Source: Eonycteris spelaea
Lineage: Eukaryota; Chordata; Mammalia; Chiroptera; Pteropodidae
DNA length: 64,000 nt
Reading direction: 5' to 3'
Assembly: GCA_003508835.1 (NCBI GenBank)
Contig: PUFA01000105.1
Location: 2,914,001-2,978,000 of the forward strand
The notes under the pieces are model-generated. The model was not told where the DNA came from. It did no database searches and saw only the letters and a program-made list of their open reading frames with translations. The translations under genes and the position numbers were made by a program. Shown piece after piece: positions 36,816-50,249 of this stretch. Every line of letters begins with the position of its first letter. The stretch's first letter is position 1.

Positions 36816-37924
36816 ATGGGATGAGTCAAAGCATTCTTCCAAATGCTTTATGAAATGACCTGTTAAAGGCCCACAATTTTAAAGAGAAAGAACAGACCTG
36901 CCCTCCTATGGCGTTTTAATAGTCTGGTAATAATACCTAAAAAAAAAAAATACGTGCATATATGCATGTAAAACATAAAAGGCTGAACAAGAGAATTTAA
37001 AGAACAAAATCCAATTCCACAAGTGAGGAGTACAGAATCAGAGGAGTGTGTGCTTTTGTTTTCTCTTCAAAATCTTGTGTTTTAGCAGGTTGCTTTGTAA
37101 AGCATTTTAAAAAATAATGCACCCATTTTCCTCTTCTTTCTTTCAAAAGACCTTAATTACTCACCATTAAATCTTGCACTTGTCCTGTTTTTTAATGTTA
37201 ACTTATTGAATGGCCTACTGTTTACTTTCCTGTTTCTAAGACCGTAATAACAGGTAACACTGTTCATTTAGGAAAGGAAATGTTATTATTTTTTAAATAA
37301 AATGGATAAAAGAAATATTAACTAGTGGTATAAAAAGAATCAATAAAAATTATTTAAAAAACATTTTCATCAGAAGGGCCCTAAATACCTCAGTCTTTCG
37401 AGCAGCTTAATTCTCTACTGACACAAAAATTATACAATTTTAATGAACGTGCTTTTGTGTGTCTGTAAATAACATTCGAAATTGTTTTAACATAACTGGA
37501 TTATCAGGACCACCCCTGGCAAAGCTACGATTTATATTTTTCAACAAATATAGGTATAGTTTGAATGGTTGGTAACAGCTTCAGTTCCCTAAATGTGGGG
37601 AAAACCTAGTGCTTATTGGTGGCTTTGAGTTTGCGTGTAGAGCCTGGGACGTGAGGACGACTTTGTTTCTTTTAGAGCTGTGGAGCCTCTTTGACTTCGT
37701 TGTTAGGAGAAGGAATTCATCTTATCTATTACTTCTCATCATTTGAGGAGTAGCAGTTTCTTATTTCTCATGCTTCTAAGTGTTCTACTAGGCCTTTCCT
37801 CTTGTTAGAGAGCTTGGGCAATATCATCTGGCAGAGAATTCTGAAATTAATTCCCTAATGAGTGAATTCTAGCTCATTAGAAAATTTTCATGATTTCTAG
37901 ACGAATTAAGTAGCGTGTAAACTT
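36816..37924. other. AT-rich, no gene seen
   Basis: Contains an A12 run at about 36940. No exon or named repeat. Confidence 0.4.
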
Positions 37925-38025
37925 CATCGGGTAGGAACATTGTTCTGGTTTCTGTTATTTCTTCAGCATCTACAGTAGTGCCTGGCATAAAATCGATGCC
38001 AGTATTTACTGAATAGAAAATTGGC
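37925..38025 (+). repeat. L2 LINE 3' end fragment
   Basis: 'gggtaggaacattgttctggtttctgttatttcttcagcatctacagtagtgcctggcataaaat...actgaatag' follows the L2 3' terminal consensus. Confidence 0.6.
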
Positions 38026-39344
38026 TTTAGTAATTCACAATTAGACGCGTGAATGTGTGAAAAGCATATGATTGAGATTGTCTTGGCCTATGTGATTCTT
38101 TTAAAAATAAGCATAAATGTTTGCATATTATTTTGCTGGTCTCATTCAAGATATAAATATGACCCAGGTATTGCCCCAATCTAAGTCATTTACCAAGACT
38201 ATTATCTCATCTATGTCTTTGTGCTCCTCTTCAAGTTAATTATCTGGACTAAAGAGGTAAAATATAGGATAAAACTTCAAGAATATGACACTTTCATATC
38301 CTTATATAAAAGAGCCTTATTGATGATGACTTTAAAGACATTTCTACTATACCTGGGTTTACTAAAGAAAATGTTTTTCATTAAAATAATTTTTTTCTCA
38401 CCTTTCCATAGAAGAAATATTGTATGTAGCACAGGTAGCAAGTGAATCAGCCGCGTGAAGGCACCTTCTCTTTGCTCACTGTGGGCGTCAGGAACGTGTA
38501 ATTGTCTTTTGGAATACACCCAGTTCAGGTGTTCAGAACAAAACCCGAAAAGGTTCTTGAACTCTGTCCTTCATGATGACAGCCAAGTAAGATGAGTATG
38601 ATCAAGTCACACTATGAACTGAAAATTATATAATTAGGAAGAAAAACCATATATGTCCTCACGTAAACACGTTACAAATGATATAGGTTAGAGTTTTAGT
38701 ATTATGTTTCCATTCTATAAAAAAGCACTTTCGTGGCTACGTGAAATGTAAGGGCAGTCCTTTGTAATCCAGGTTCTGCAAGGTCTGTCAACCTTGTCTT
38801 CATCACCTTACACACCTTCATCCTGCTTCAAGGCTTTCGATGATAGCTGAGTAAAATCCACAGACAGTGAAGGTACTCAAGGGTTATGCTTTACATAGTC
38901 ACCATTCAAATATATTTCTATAGACCAACTGTCCTTGTTCCCCATTGTATGAAATTCGCAGCAATTCCTTCTGTATTTGCCACATTTAAAAAAATGCCTG
39001 CCACTTTTGTCTGTACTGTTTTCCCTTTCTTTGTAGGTGCTGCTACTCTCTGACATTGATCTCTGTCTCCTTCTACATAACATCCAATCCTTTTCTCTTA
39101 ACTCTTTCTGAATTATGTTCTGGCAGTATGAAGATTGGTACCTAACTTCAGAAGGGGAAATCAATTCCAGATTGAATATGACAAAATCATAATCTACCCC
39201 ATTCACATCAAACACTTCTTCAGGCTGTGTTTTTTTACTTTATGGCTATCAACCCCATAATTGCAGGTTATAACACACAGTTCTTTTGTTTGTTTAGTTT
39301 TTTTCAGAATACAAGTTTATAGTTGATAAGATACACTTAAAAAA
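38026..39344. other. No gene recognised; one open minus frame
   Basis: The minus strand at 38877-39215 is open for 112 codons, with runs such as ERENSTDKSG and Cys-containing CGKYRRNCCEF. The composition is not obviously random, but there is no start context, splice pair or known domain. It may be a decayed repeat. It is not called as a gene. Confidence 0.3.
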
Positions 39345-39580
39345 TAATTATGTGCAAGGACCTATTATAAATGTTTTACATCTATAAAATCATATAATCT
39401 TTACACTGTATTCAAGTAGATTTTGTTATTATCCTCATTTTTGTAGATGAGGAGCCTGGGAAAAAGAAATTAAATAACCTATCTAACTCACACCTTCCTA
39501 GAGGAACCAGGGTTGAAATTCAAGCAATCAGGCTCTTGAGTTTGCACTTGTAACACTTACACTACAATGCCTCTCAGGAC
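39345..39580 (-). repeat. MIR SINE (antisense)
   Basis: 'tattatcctcatttttgtagatgaggagcctgggaaaaagaaattaaataacctatctaactcacacc' to 'gaaccagggttgaaattcaagcaatcaggctct' is antisense MIR of nearly full length. Confidence 0.8.
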
Positions 39581-39849
39581 CTTGAATTTTTCCTCTTCCT
39601 GGAGCTAAAAGTAAAGTACAATTTGTTTCTGTCAATAGTAACTATATATTTAAACTAAGAACATGGAATCATGTTGGAGTCCTTGATTCTAGACGAAAAC
39701 AATCCAAAATTGCACAGAGCTGGGTCTGGACATGTTATCAGCTGGGTGTTACAGCTGAAAATTATTTTTTAGCTAGACGACAATTGCCTGACCAGAAAGG
39801 TACAAATGAACAGAGAATCAAAACACAGTACACTTAATCCACATCTCAC

Positions 39850-40405
39850 ACCTACTCATGGCCTTTACCGAGCCACTTATTCTTCGGTCCATTGTTCTTC
39901 CCGGTCAGAATCAGTACAACTAAAATCCTGCCCACCTGCAACAGGCTCTCCTATTCTACATGGTCAGAGTCTGCTGGTCGTGTCCCAGTACTCACTCTAC
40001 TGTTACAGGGTAAAAGCGAGGCTCAGCAAACACTGGTGTCCAACTCCACTTGTTTAAAGGAGTGACCAAGTGACTAGGTTCCTGTCAATGAGATGAGAGC
40101 GAATGTGTATGAAGTGTTTAAGGAAGCTATTCTCCTTTTTCATCCTCTTGCCCGATTCATGGATGTTACAGTTGCAAGTCTAGCTGCCATCCTGGACCAT
40201 GAAGAAAAGGGTCATCCTCCACAAATGGCTGTGAGGTGAGCTGGGAGGAACCAGGGTCTGAGTACAACTTTGAAGAACTACCCTGTTGGCCATGAATACT
40301 CTATGTTAAGGTTTTTAAAATTTTTAATATAGGAGGAATGAACTGTCTTATTTATTCTGGGTTTCATTGCATCATACAGCTGAACTTAACTGACACATTC
40401 TCTAA
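39850..40405 (+). mobile_element. MLT1-like old LTR
   Basis: In order: 'tcctgtcaatgagatgagagcgaatgtg', 'cttgcccgattcatggatg', 'agctgccatcctggaccatgaa', 'gaactaccctgttggcc' and 'tattctgggtttcattgcatcatacagctgaacttaactgacaca'. These resemble an old MLT1-class LTR. The 5' edge is uncertain. The + ORF at 39806-40057 is a by-product. Confidence 0.45.
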
Positions 40406-41109
40406 GTGGAAGAGATGAGTTTTGAACAATAGAACAAAGAACAATAGAAAATCAGTAAGCAGGTTAATAATAATTTGCACATGATGTGGTTTGGAGTAGA
40501 TTTAGTTGCTTATCTCAGAATAGAAACTTAATTTACTTATATTGCTTTTCACAGAAAATAGTATTTATCAGAAAAATATCTTGAGGACATTATCCACTAG
40601 AAAGAAAGTGTGGTGATCAAGGCAATATTAGAATAACTCTTAGCATAAAATAAAGATTTTTTTCCAACAAAAAGATATTCTTCAGTTCTCTTAGAAATGT
40701 GCATCTTTCACTTCCTCTAGCAACTTTTTTTGTTATTGGTGCTTTAATAGATGGACAGGAAGTGTAGAACTTGGACATTTAAAAATATTTTAGGCAGGTT
40801 TTGTTGTTATTTTTAATTTATTATTTATTTTTAAAACAATATTCTTACTAATATTTAAACAAAACTTGTTATTTTTCTCTCCTTTTCCATCTCTTGCTCC
40901 TAGACCCCTTATGAATTTGTTGCTCCCTAAAAATAAGCCAGCTGAGATCTGAGCACTAACTAGTGAGCAAAAGTTTTTTATTGTCTAAAAAAGTAGTTGT
41001 TCATGTGACCCGATCATCCTTTATTTTACCAACATCCCCTTCCCTAAATACTGAAGCCATTTCTACCTGGGGTATGACATGGGAGGGCTGGGAGGCTGGT
41101 TGGCCCCAG
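40406..41109. other. No gene seen
   Basis: AT-rich, no exon or named repeat recognised. Confidence 0.4.
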
Positions 41110-41165
41110 GGCTGGTAGACCTGACTTCTAGTTCTGACTCTACCACCGATGAGTTCAATGGCCCC
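41110..41165 (+). repeat. MIR SINE fragment (sense)
   Basis: 'agacctgacttctagttctgactctaccacc' matches the 5' part of MIR in sense orientation, just before an antisense MIR. Confidence 0.5.
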
Positions 41166-41167
41166 GA

Positions 41168-41460
41168 ATAATAATAATCGCTAACATGTTTGAGCATTCA
41201 CTGTATTCCAGGGGCTTCTCTGATCACTCTGCATGTTTTTAGCTCAGTTCACAGCAACTCATTGAGGTAAGTATTATTATCACTTCTGATATACAGGTTA
41301 GGAAACTGAGGCAGGGATTAAATAATTTGCTCAAAGTTTTACAGTTAGAAAGTGAAGGAGCTAGACTTGAACTCATCCTGTCTGGCTACAGATTCTGCCT
41401 TTGAACTTGAACTCATCCAGTCTGGCTACAGATTCTGCATTCATAATCTCTACTCTGCAC
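41168..41460 (-). repeat. MIR SINE (antisense) with internal 40-bp duplication
   Basis: 'aatcgctaacatgtttgagcattcactg', 'agcaactcattgaggtaagtattattatcac', 'aggttaggaaactgaggcaggg' and 'gaaggagctagacttgaactc' form a nearly complete antisense MIR. Its end is duplicated in tandem (see 41365-41444). Confidence 0.8.
41365..41444. repeat. 40-bp tandem duplication
   Basis: 41365-41404 is followed directly by 41405-41444; the units differ at only a few positions ('cctgtctgg' versus 'ccagtctgg', 'ctgccttt' versus 'ctgcattc'). Confidence 0.9.
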
Positions 41461-41689
41461 GTCAAGTTATATAACCACCATAATACCATTTACTCATCTC
41501 TAATATAATTGTACTTCTTAGCTGATTCTTTTGATAGCTTATGTTTCAAAGAGTTTGTTATTAATATAGTATAAGTAGGTTATGACTGGGTATGACCTAG
41601 TTATGATTCATATGGGTCTCATACAACTAACAGTCTCCCAATACCTCCTAGTACACCAGCCAGATACCTTGTAACGAATAAGATTTCCT

Positions 41690-41790
41690 GAGGTTAGATG
41701 ATGTGTTATAGAATGGTACACCTGAAACCGATATATTTTTATTAACCAATGTCACCACAATAAATTACATCAAAGAAAAAAAATGAATAC
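41690..41790 (+). mobile_element. L1 3' end with A-rich tail
   Basis: 'agatgatgtgttatagaatggtacacctgaaaccgatatatttttattaaccaatgtcaccacaataaatt' then an A-rich tail. It is the same terminus as the 28.9-kb copy. I associate this ending with laurasiatherian L1s, from memory. Confidence 0.65.
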
Positions 41791-43439
41791 AAATGATATA
41801 AAAAAAAGATTTTCTGAGTCCGCTGAAAAACTTCAGCTTTCTGATACAGGTTAGAAGGTGACCTGGATCAGAGAGAGGAAATTCTAAATCATCTGCAAAA
41901 TGGACTGTTAATTCAGGCACTGAATAAGTTTGCCTCCATATATTTTTTCCCTCGCTGAAATCTGACGACACATTGGCGTGTCTAGCTCCCTGTCTTATGA
42001 CAATAGAGTTGGCTGAATTCTAATGGTTTGGAACAGTTTTACATCTTACGAGAGAGATTTTTCTCATGTAGAATTAGGGAACTTTGATCTGAACATTGCC
42101 TATTAGCATATGAAGTTCTCACATACCTGCCATGTCTCCACACTGGCTTGCTAACAATTGTATCAATATATTAAAAAGTCTTTTTTTCATTGCTTCAATA
42201 TTTTCCACAAGATAGCATTGTAATTGAAAGTTAAAGGTCTGTGTAATTTTTTTTTCAGGTTAAATTAACCCAATACAGAAGAAAGCTAAGGTTGGCTTTA
42301 GATGCTCTTATTGGCATCGTTCGCTTGGTTTTAATGGGATCTGAAGTGTTTTATGGCGCGTAGACAATCTTGGTGCTTAGTGCATAAAATGTAGCTTGCT
42401 TGGCCGACTCGCTCAGCATTCTGCCATACTTGAGTAGACAGTGGAGTAACTTTCCTATGTTTTATCCGCGTACCCTATCTGATATTTACTTGGCAAGTAA
42501 CTTAAAATAATTTCCGAAAGTTGTTGGTTTGTCACATAGATGAGTTTTTTTGTGCAAGTAATAAAAAATATAAATTTTCTAACATTTTCTTGGTTGAGCT
42601 AAGGGAAAAGGACCCGAGAGATTTAATTTTACTTTGTATAGTAGAATAAAAGCCATTGCATTAGAATGTAGTGAGTATAGCATCTGTGATCCAGTAAGGA
42701 CCCCAATATATGTTAAATATCAAATAAGAAGTAATAGAAACTGGTAAAGAAAAAGATTAATTAATAAATTACTAAGAAAGGACTAAAAATATTTATTTAA
42801 AATTTTATATAGCTTAACAACTACGTAGCAATCATGTAGTCTCTAGAATATGATAAATTTTCCAACATATATCATTCATTAGTTTGATTTTAGTTTGATT
42901 GGATTTCTCCAGGGTTAAAATCTGGCTCACCCCAGTGGGTGCTTATGTCAAAACTGACTGGCAAAACCACTGTTGCCCACAGTGCAGGTGATGTTTATAT
43001 ACAACAAGACATTATACAGAGTCATGAGAGCACTTAAAGTAAACAGGGAAACCCTTCACTCTAGCCCTTGGGTGATGTGGAGAGGGGGGCACGTATTCTC
43101 ACGTGACTTCCCCCAAGAGTGTGATGCATGAGATCATTCAGATTCGTTTCAGCGTTGCATAGATCTGTCGTGCTAGCAAATAAGATCAAAGATAATTAAC
43201 CCCGTAGACAAGCGGCGATGATAAACACTCCATCTTAAGGTCTGACCTTGACTGGGAGTGTGTTATTCTCTAGTTTTTACAGAAGTCATGATAAAAGAAA
43301 TTATCCGTTCTGCTAGAGACTAGAGGATACCATGGAACAATTTGGGATAGAGAAGACAGTCAGCAAAACATGCCAAATGAGCATAAACGAAGGATTCTCT
43401 GCAGAAGCTGATGGATTTTAACTGTATCTTTGAAGCAAT
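41791..43439. other. No gene seen
   Basis: Contains a modestly CpG-bearing patch at 42290-42480 but no exon, RNA gene or named repeat. Confidence 0.4.
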
Positions 43440-43680
43440 GAAGGATTCTAAGCAGGAGGGTTTTGAGGTTTGATTTGTTCCTCTGGCATCTGAATAGAGA
43501 ATGGATTAAAATGCATGAAGTTGAAGCTGGGGAAACTGTTTTGTTTTTCAGGCAAAAGATAATGAAGATCGGACGAATTAGCTATATAGATGAAATGGTG
43601 GATTTCAGAATCATTTGTGAGAACGAACTGTCAGGCCTTGATCACTGAACGTGGGAAAGTCGTACAGGTTGCTGGAATGG
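43440..43680 (+). repeat. Ancient LINE-like fragment
   Basis: 'taagcaggagggttttgaggtttgatttg', 'gaatagagaatggattaaaatgcatgaagttgaagctgggg' and 'agatgaaatggtggatttcagaat' follow the same old repeat as 16610-17075, from a later part of it. The 61-codon + ORF inside is a by-product. Confidence 0.5.
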
Positions 43681-46524
43681 GTACTAGATAGAGTGAATTT
43701 CATCCACTGATTTAGACAATAGGGAGAGAGGCTTTTGGGGAAGATGAAGCCCCCATTGAATTCATGGTTTTGTTTGCTTCACAGTACACATGATTTTGGA
43801 GCATAAACTCATTAAGCTCAGTAGATATTTAAAGTTGGTGATACTGTTACTTGAGAGAAAGAAAAGCGAAGTGAAAGAGGAACTCGGAGGCCTGAAGAGG
43901 CATACCCACTTCATGGTTCTGCCCGGCCTGTCCCGACCTTTGTTCCCATGTTTTTGAAACATGTCTGGGAAGCATGCGTTTACCCTACAGAGGTTCTAGA
44001 CTTTTGGCCCAGCCTGTTCTCAACTTAGGTATTGGGAAAGTCATTGAAGACAGGTCCTGATCGCTTAGTAGGTCACATGGTTGAATGAGAGCCACTGCAA
44101 ATCCACACATGATTGTTTGGACATCTACAGTTTACTAGTTCGCCTGAGTTTCCCAGATGAAGACAAGGCATCCTTAGTGCCGGTATCCTCGGTGTTCAGG
44201 GCGTAAGTACATCTTCAGAGACGTTCTGAGTTGTCTCAGCCGGTCATTGTTCCAACATATTGTCATGGAGTTTGTGGATCTGTAGAGGCCACGTGACTCA
44301 TGCAAGGCTTACCCCGTACGTCAACATTTTTCTAGTGTAAAAAATTACTTTTCTAGTGTAAAATATCTGTCTCTTTAACATGAACCTACCTCGAGTTTAG
44401 CATAGAGAAGGAGGAAACTACTGTGAGCAGTATTAGATAAGAACTTCTTATGTAATAACACTTTCTTTTCCTGAGCTTAGCTACGGTCAGTGTAAAGAAT
44501 GTAATTGATAGGCATTTCATTTGTTTTCACTATCTAAGGTACAATTGCTTGAGGAAAGTACCTTCTGTAAAGTTCTAGCAGAACATCCTAAATGTGACCT
44601 GTAATATCACTGACATGAAGCTTCTGGGATATCTGTATCCTGTACATTGAATTTACCTTTACCAGAAGTGCAGTTGGGAGCTCATCAGAATTCTTGGAAG
44701 ATATGAGAGCTGCTTTACCTGTGTCTGCAGTAACAAAATTAATAGCATCATCTATTCTGGCAATGGTGGGACCACAGATAAAAAAGGGCTTTTGACTTAC
44801 ATAGAGAAAACTGAATGATAGATGGTCATTATGGGTTTTATTTGGTGCTTGGGGATCAACAGGAAGCAAGATGGAAGAAAATTAGTCCAGAATAAAAGAT
44901 AAGAGAATCATTGTTCAAACGTTAATGAGAAAGCCATAAAGGTCCATGACAGGAAGAACTTCATGACGTTTTTAATCATATTATTTAGTGTCTTTATTAT
45001 TTGATGCATAAACATTGTTACACTCTAACTCGTAGTCTTCATGCAAATATGTACGTAGGTGAAAGACGCCTGCCACCCAATATTCTTTGGGGGTAGATTA
45101 AGAAAAAAGTTCACGCAAAATGATAATCAAGATGACTCTGACTCAGGATGATATTTGGAACTATAATGTTTTTCTCCATAGCAACTGGGAACTAACTACA
45201 CGGATCTCTTTTTAAATATCTCAGAAATTAAATACAGTGTTTGCACAGATGGTCAGTGAAAAGGTTTCTTGTAGAATTGTTCAGTGAATAGTAATCTTTA
45301 GTTCTTAAAATATGAATAGCAGAGGCATCAGTTAATTGTATATATCCTGCTTCAAAATGTTTAACTTTATTTCTTTCATATTAAGTCATAAAGCTAAAGA
45401 TGTCTCTGCAGTACTGACATTTATAGTTTGTTTGTTTTTTTTTCTGACGCAGGATTACCCAGGAGAATGACTCAGAACTTATTTAAGAGAATCTTGAGTG
45501 TTATGAGTGGTAATCCTCATAATAATAGCTCAGTACAGGTCTACCTGTAATTCAGTATAGAGCACAGTCAACTAAAAAGAATAACTGTTTCAAGAACACT
45601 CACCTGTTACCATACCAAATAAAAACTTCTTTTTCTCTAGAGGCAAATATAACATTTACAGTGCTTTTGAATGTTTCATTTTTCCTCTCTTTGGAATTCT
45701 TTAAGATGAATTCTAAAGCAAAGGATTATAAGAAAGAGAATGTTCTTAATGGAAAGTTTTTTACTCACTCAGAACTAGATTTTCAAAATTGAGTTTGTTT
45801 CAGAATTTAATGTAGACCCACAAATTGCTAAGTAGAGAAGAGAATATTTTTTCCACTGTCATTAGAAAAATTTCCATGTGATAAATTTATATCTTTTCAA
45901 TTATCTCATTTTATTTATTCTCTTAAGTTTTCTTATGAAACAATATTTTTAGTTTTATTTAATGATTTAAAATTAAGGACCTGAGTGGTAGCTTTAAGCA
46001 GCAAATTGTTACACATGGTTAAGCAAGAAACATCATAAAATAATAAATATATGCTGTTGTAAGTACATTTCAATTTCCTGAAAAAGATAAAAAAGCATTT
46101 TCACAAACAGAATGGTTTAATGCCCCCTTGAATCAATATATTCTTTATAAAAATGCTTTCTAGTAGTTCAATAAAACTCAAATTCCATTTTTTCCTGATG
46201 ATTTGGACAATAATTTAAAAGGAGCATGACTGTACATGTTTGTGTTTTTGAATAACAAAAATGATGTGTTGTGATAGAGAGTTCCTGCTTTGCATGAGTT
46301 TGATTTTGTATGCCGTTCTTGATACGGGAAATATCAGGCATCAGAAGAAGAACAAGCAATGCGATTGCTATTTCTGGTTTTCCATTGAGCTATTAAACAA
46401 AATATAGCGTTGCCACTACCTGGTTTGCCCAGCAATTCCTTGTACATATCTAGTTGTCTTGTTTGGTTCTTATTTTATCCTTAATGTCTTTGGGAATACT
46501 ATACAATGGTTTATTCTGTCGAAC
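43681..46524. other. No gene seen
   Basis: A small direct repeat 'ttttctagtgtaaaa' occurs at about 44328 and 44350. The ORFs at 43762-43962 and 44588-44869 (minus) are unsupported. No named repeat. Confidence 0.35.
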
Positions 46525-46690
46525 TTGATTTCATTCCACAACTAGTTATTGGTTGGCTACTATGGTTTGGAACTTTGCTAAACCTGGAATATGGAAATAG
46601 AAGAGAACAGAAAGACATGAATTACCTCATCTTCAGGGGTATTGTGTTCTATATGATTGTGTTAAGAGTGTAAATCATATTTTATTGATT
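46525..46690 (+). repeat. Ancient LINE-like fragment (lead region)
   Basis: 'gatttcattccacaactagttattggttggctactatgg', 'ttgctaaacctggaatatggaaatagaagagaacagaaagacatgaattacctcatcttcagg' resembles the lead of the same old repeat family as 16610 and 61455. Confidence 0.45.
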
Positions 46691-47012
46691 TCTAACAGCC
46701 ATGGCACACAGCACCACAGCCATTTCTGCGAACTTATTCTGCCTTGCACCCAGCCTGCAACTCGAGAATGTGGTGCTAAGTGTTCTTGATCCAGAGGTGA
46801 GCACTGGGTCCAGAGTGTTCCATCTGTAGACTTGCCAGCAGCTCCTGGGGCCACACCAATGGTAAAATAGTCCTTCTGTAAAAATATCCAGGGAAAGTGA
46901 TTTGATAATTATATTTCTGTCCTATGTTAATGTTTATTTATTCTTGCTGTTTAAATTTTTCCTTATGCCCCAAACGACACTCTTTGCACAATGTTGATTT
47001 TTGTCTGTCTGT

Positions 47013-47117
47013 GTATGTATGTATGTATGTATGTATGTATGTATGTATGTATGTATATCTATCTGTCTATCTATCTATCATCTAATCTGTCATCTGTCAT
47101 CTAATCTGTCATCTCTG
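47013..47117. repeat. Compound (GTAT)n-(CTAT)n microsatellite with a CATCTAATCTGT repeat
   Basis: About 11 GTAT units (47013-47056), then CTAT/CTGT units, then two copies of 'catctaatctgt' separated by 'catctgt'. Confidence 0.95.
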
Positions 47118-49449
47118 TGTTTTTACTGATATGAAATTTTATAGAACCCTGACCTCCACCTTCCTTTTTCTCTGTTTCTTATCCTGTGTGATTATTTTAT
47201 GAGATCATATGTTTTTTAAGCAAACATTTTATACTTTGATTTTTTCCTTAAATAACAGCATTTGTAATCATTTTGCATAATTAGTTGTGATTTTCTGGAG
47301 TTTGGATAAGCAGAGAACTATAAGGAGTTCAAAGTGAGCTGATTTTTTCAGAAAATGATCATCCTCACAGATAGCATTTTTCATGAGTGTGATTTTAAAT
47401 CAATAGAGTCCACCAATGTTATCATTTTAATTCTTTACTGATCTCTTTTTCTTGGAATTCAGAAAAGAAAAGAGCAGATAATTTATTCCCCACATGTTTG
47501 TTTAGTCCAATATAATTATAATTTCTAAGTTAGTATTTGTTGATATATCTCACATTTAATGCTAGGCTTTAATGAAATTTCAAGATCCTTTGTGAATTAT
47601 GTCAAGTGATAAGCATCATCGTGATTTTTTTTCTACTTAGAATTAAATGTATTGTATTAAGGAGAGTGGTTTTGAAAGGTTGCTTGAGCTACATTCTCTT
47701 GGTAGAGAAGCAAATTTTCTAGTCCTGTCATTTCAGCTTGTCCCATACATTGCTTTCTATTCATTAGTGTGTAGTTACTCCATGTGGCAGATAAAAAAGA
47801 GTCTGTGTAGCTATAAGACAACCTGAAGATTTGACATGTTTAGAAGGCTCAAGGGGCCCACACTGTGAATGAAGACACATGATTTGAAAGCATTTATAGC
47901 ACAATAGTTTTGAAGACTTGAACATTAAGCTCATATATTCTTCCTGAAAGAAGGCACATTAGGGAGTTGTAACCATCTTACAGTTTCTTGGTCTCGTTCT
48001 GCACAAACTTACTTCTACTTTTGTTTACTTTGTTGCACCTGTAGTCTGTCTCCTAACTGTAACACCAATAAGGACATAAACTGTTTGTGAAATTAATTTA
48101 CACCTTTAGTATTTAGCACGGTCTTTTTTTTTTTTTTTTTTTTTTTTGTAGAGGTTGATCATCTCAATTCACAAACGGAATATTTCTGTTGTTGTTGAAT
48201 TTAATTTCTAATTAGGATCTCCATTCCTTGGAGGAGCAAAAATGAAATGGCATTGGATTCAGACTTCTTTTCCTTTTGTCCAGTATTCGAGGGTGGGAGG
48301 TAAGAGACAGTGAGATGGGACAAGAATTACATAGGGTTGGGAAGAGAGAGGGGTGTGGTTTCACTGGCCACATATCCACATCCATTATTGACACATCCAT
48401 TGTTTTATCTCAGCCTTAGAAGTGTAAACAGGTTGCTGCTGTTTCGTCCTTCATCCCTGTGCTCAGAGACCCTTCAGACCCATCTCCTTTAGATGTATGT
48501 ATGAGACTCAATGTGGCTACTCCCTTAACCACACTGGGCTGTAAGGAACTCTGTGAGGCTTCACCTGTCTATATACTCGGTTTTCCCACATCACTGAGAA
48601 GCACTGCTCAGTTTTTTGTTGTTTGTTTTTTCTGTTCCCTAGTTTTATAAACTCATCTGAGGGTTCTGTCCTCAGTGCAGAAAATCAATATCTAGTTGGG
48701 AGAGAGATGATTTGTGAGTAGCAGGAAAGTCTATTTTCTGTTCCTTTTGTGTTCCCCCAGTATTTTAGATCTTTTGTTCAAGCAAGAGTTCTTCCTATTT
48801 CTCCAAGCCTAAGGGCTTAAAATTAAAAAGTCTGAGGGAACTCATTAAATATTAGAGGGAGACAGTGTAAGAAAATATAGAAAATTGGGTAATATCTGCA
48901 AGTATTACCCTCCCACTCAACATTTAAAACTAAATACTCCATGAGTAGATGTCATCGATGGTGATTAATTTGTGACATGTCGAATACTTAACTTTTAATA
49001 TCCTTTGTATAGGAAGCTAAATTAATATTTTTTCTTTTTATTTAATCAAAGATAAGCCTTTTTTCCAGATAGGTGATAGATGGGCACAATAGTACTAGTT
49101 ATTTTAATTTATAAACTTTCTGGATGTGCACTGAAAACATTAGGACATGTATTTATCTTTTAACCGTCATTTGCCCATCTCAGTTTTAAGAGGAGTATCT
49201 TACCTTTGGTCACAACGAGTATAGAATTTGATTTACGGGAAAGGACTATCAGAGAAGAACCTAGGAGGCAACGTGCAGTCTAGTGACTATTAATGATTTC
49301 CTGAAACAAAATAGTCTTATTGCAGAGAGGAGAGAATTATTTAAAGCTGAGCTGTGTGAAGGAAGCAAAAGACTATGAAGTGGCAAAGGAATGGGGAAGT
49401 ACGTTTCCAGCAACCAAAATGAGTCTTGACTCAAGTCATTTCTTCTCTC
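47118..49449. other. No gene seen
   Basis: Contains a T24 homopolymer at 48124-48147. Small ORFs at 48212-48650 on both strands are unsupported. 48520-48640 may be a much decayed L2 3' end, but I would not rely on it. Confidence 0.35.
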
Positions 49450-49515
49450 AAAAACAATTTTGGACTAGTCACCTTTTCCTTATGGAACTCAGTTTCCTCT
49501 CTTAAAAAAATGTGG
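49450..49515 (+). repeat. MIR SINE core fragment
   Basis: 'ggactagtcaccttttccttatggaactcagtttcctctcttaaaaaaatgtgg' follows the MIR core. Confidence 0.55.
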
Positions 49516-50249
49516 TTTGTTCACTTTAATAGTTAATTTGTCAAGATTTCATAGAATTTGATAATTCTAATAAAAAGCAAAGAGTTTCAGTTGACAAATG
49601 CTAAGATATTGTTGAAGTAAATGACTTAATTTTTTTTTTTGTTAATGGTTATAATCTTGCTAACATTAAGGAAAGATGAAAACATCTGAAGACTATAATC
49701 CTTGGGAATGATTTTTTTTTTTTTTGACAGTGATAAATTTCTGGGAATTAAAATTCCTGTCTGTATTTTTCTTTTTTAATCGCATTTTCATTTTCATATT
49801 TGGTGATAATATAAGGTGATATCACTATATATAACTGTGAATGAGACATAATGTGCATTAGGAACAATTAGCAACAATATCTTAAAGGGTCAAGACGTTA
49901 TGAGGTATTCGAAGTGAGTTTATTATTTTGCATGCTGCTGTATTATTATTTTATAAGCCACTTTGAAATTCCAGCTTCAGGTGGACAATATGCATATGTT
50001 TTTACTATTCGTTCTTGGTTAATAAATATTAAATGCAGTTAATACAAAAGCAATACTTTCAATAAGCAAGATCTTTTATTTTCTGTAAAACACCAATTTA
50101 TCAGTCTTTGAGGTAAAGGTTACTCATGAAAACACAGGGTTTTAGAGTTGAAAGGCATCTTCTCGACCTCCTCATTTGTTCATGCCGTTACCTAGCGGTA
50201 CCATTGCAATATGGTCCTGGTGTTCTGATTTCAAGTGCAGTGCATAATT

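Noticed and set aside
38877..39215. 112-codon minus ORF
   Set aside because: Somewhat protein-like composition but no start context, splice signals or known domain; more likely a decayed repeat or chance.
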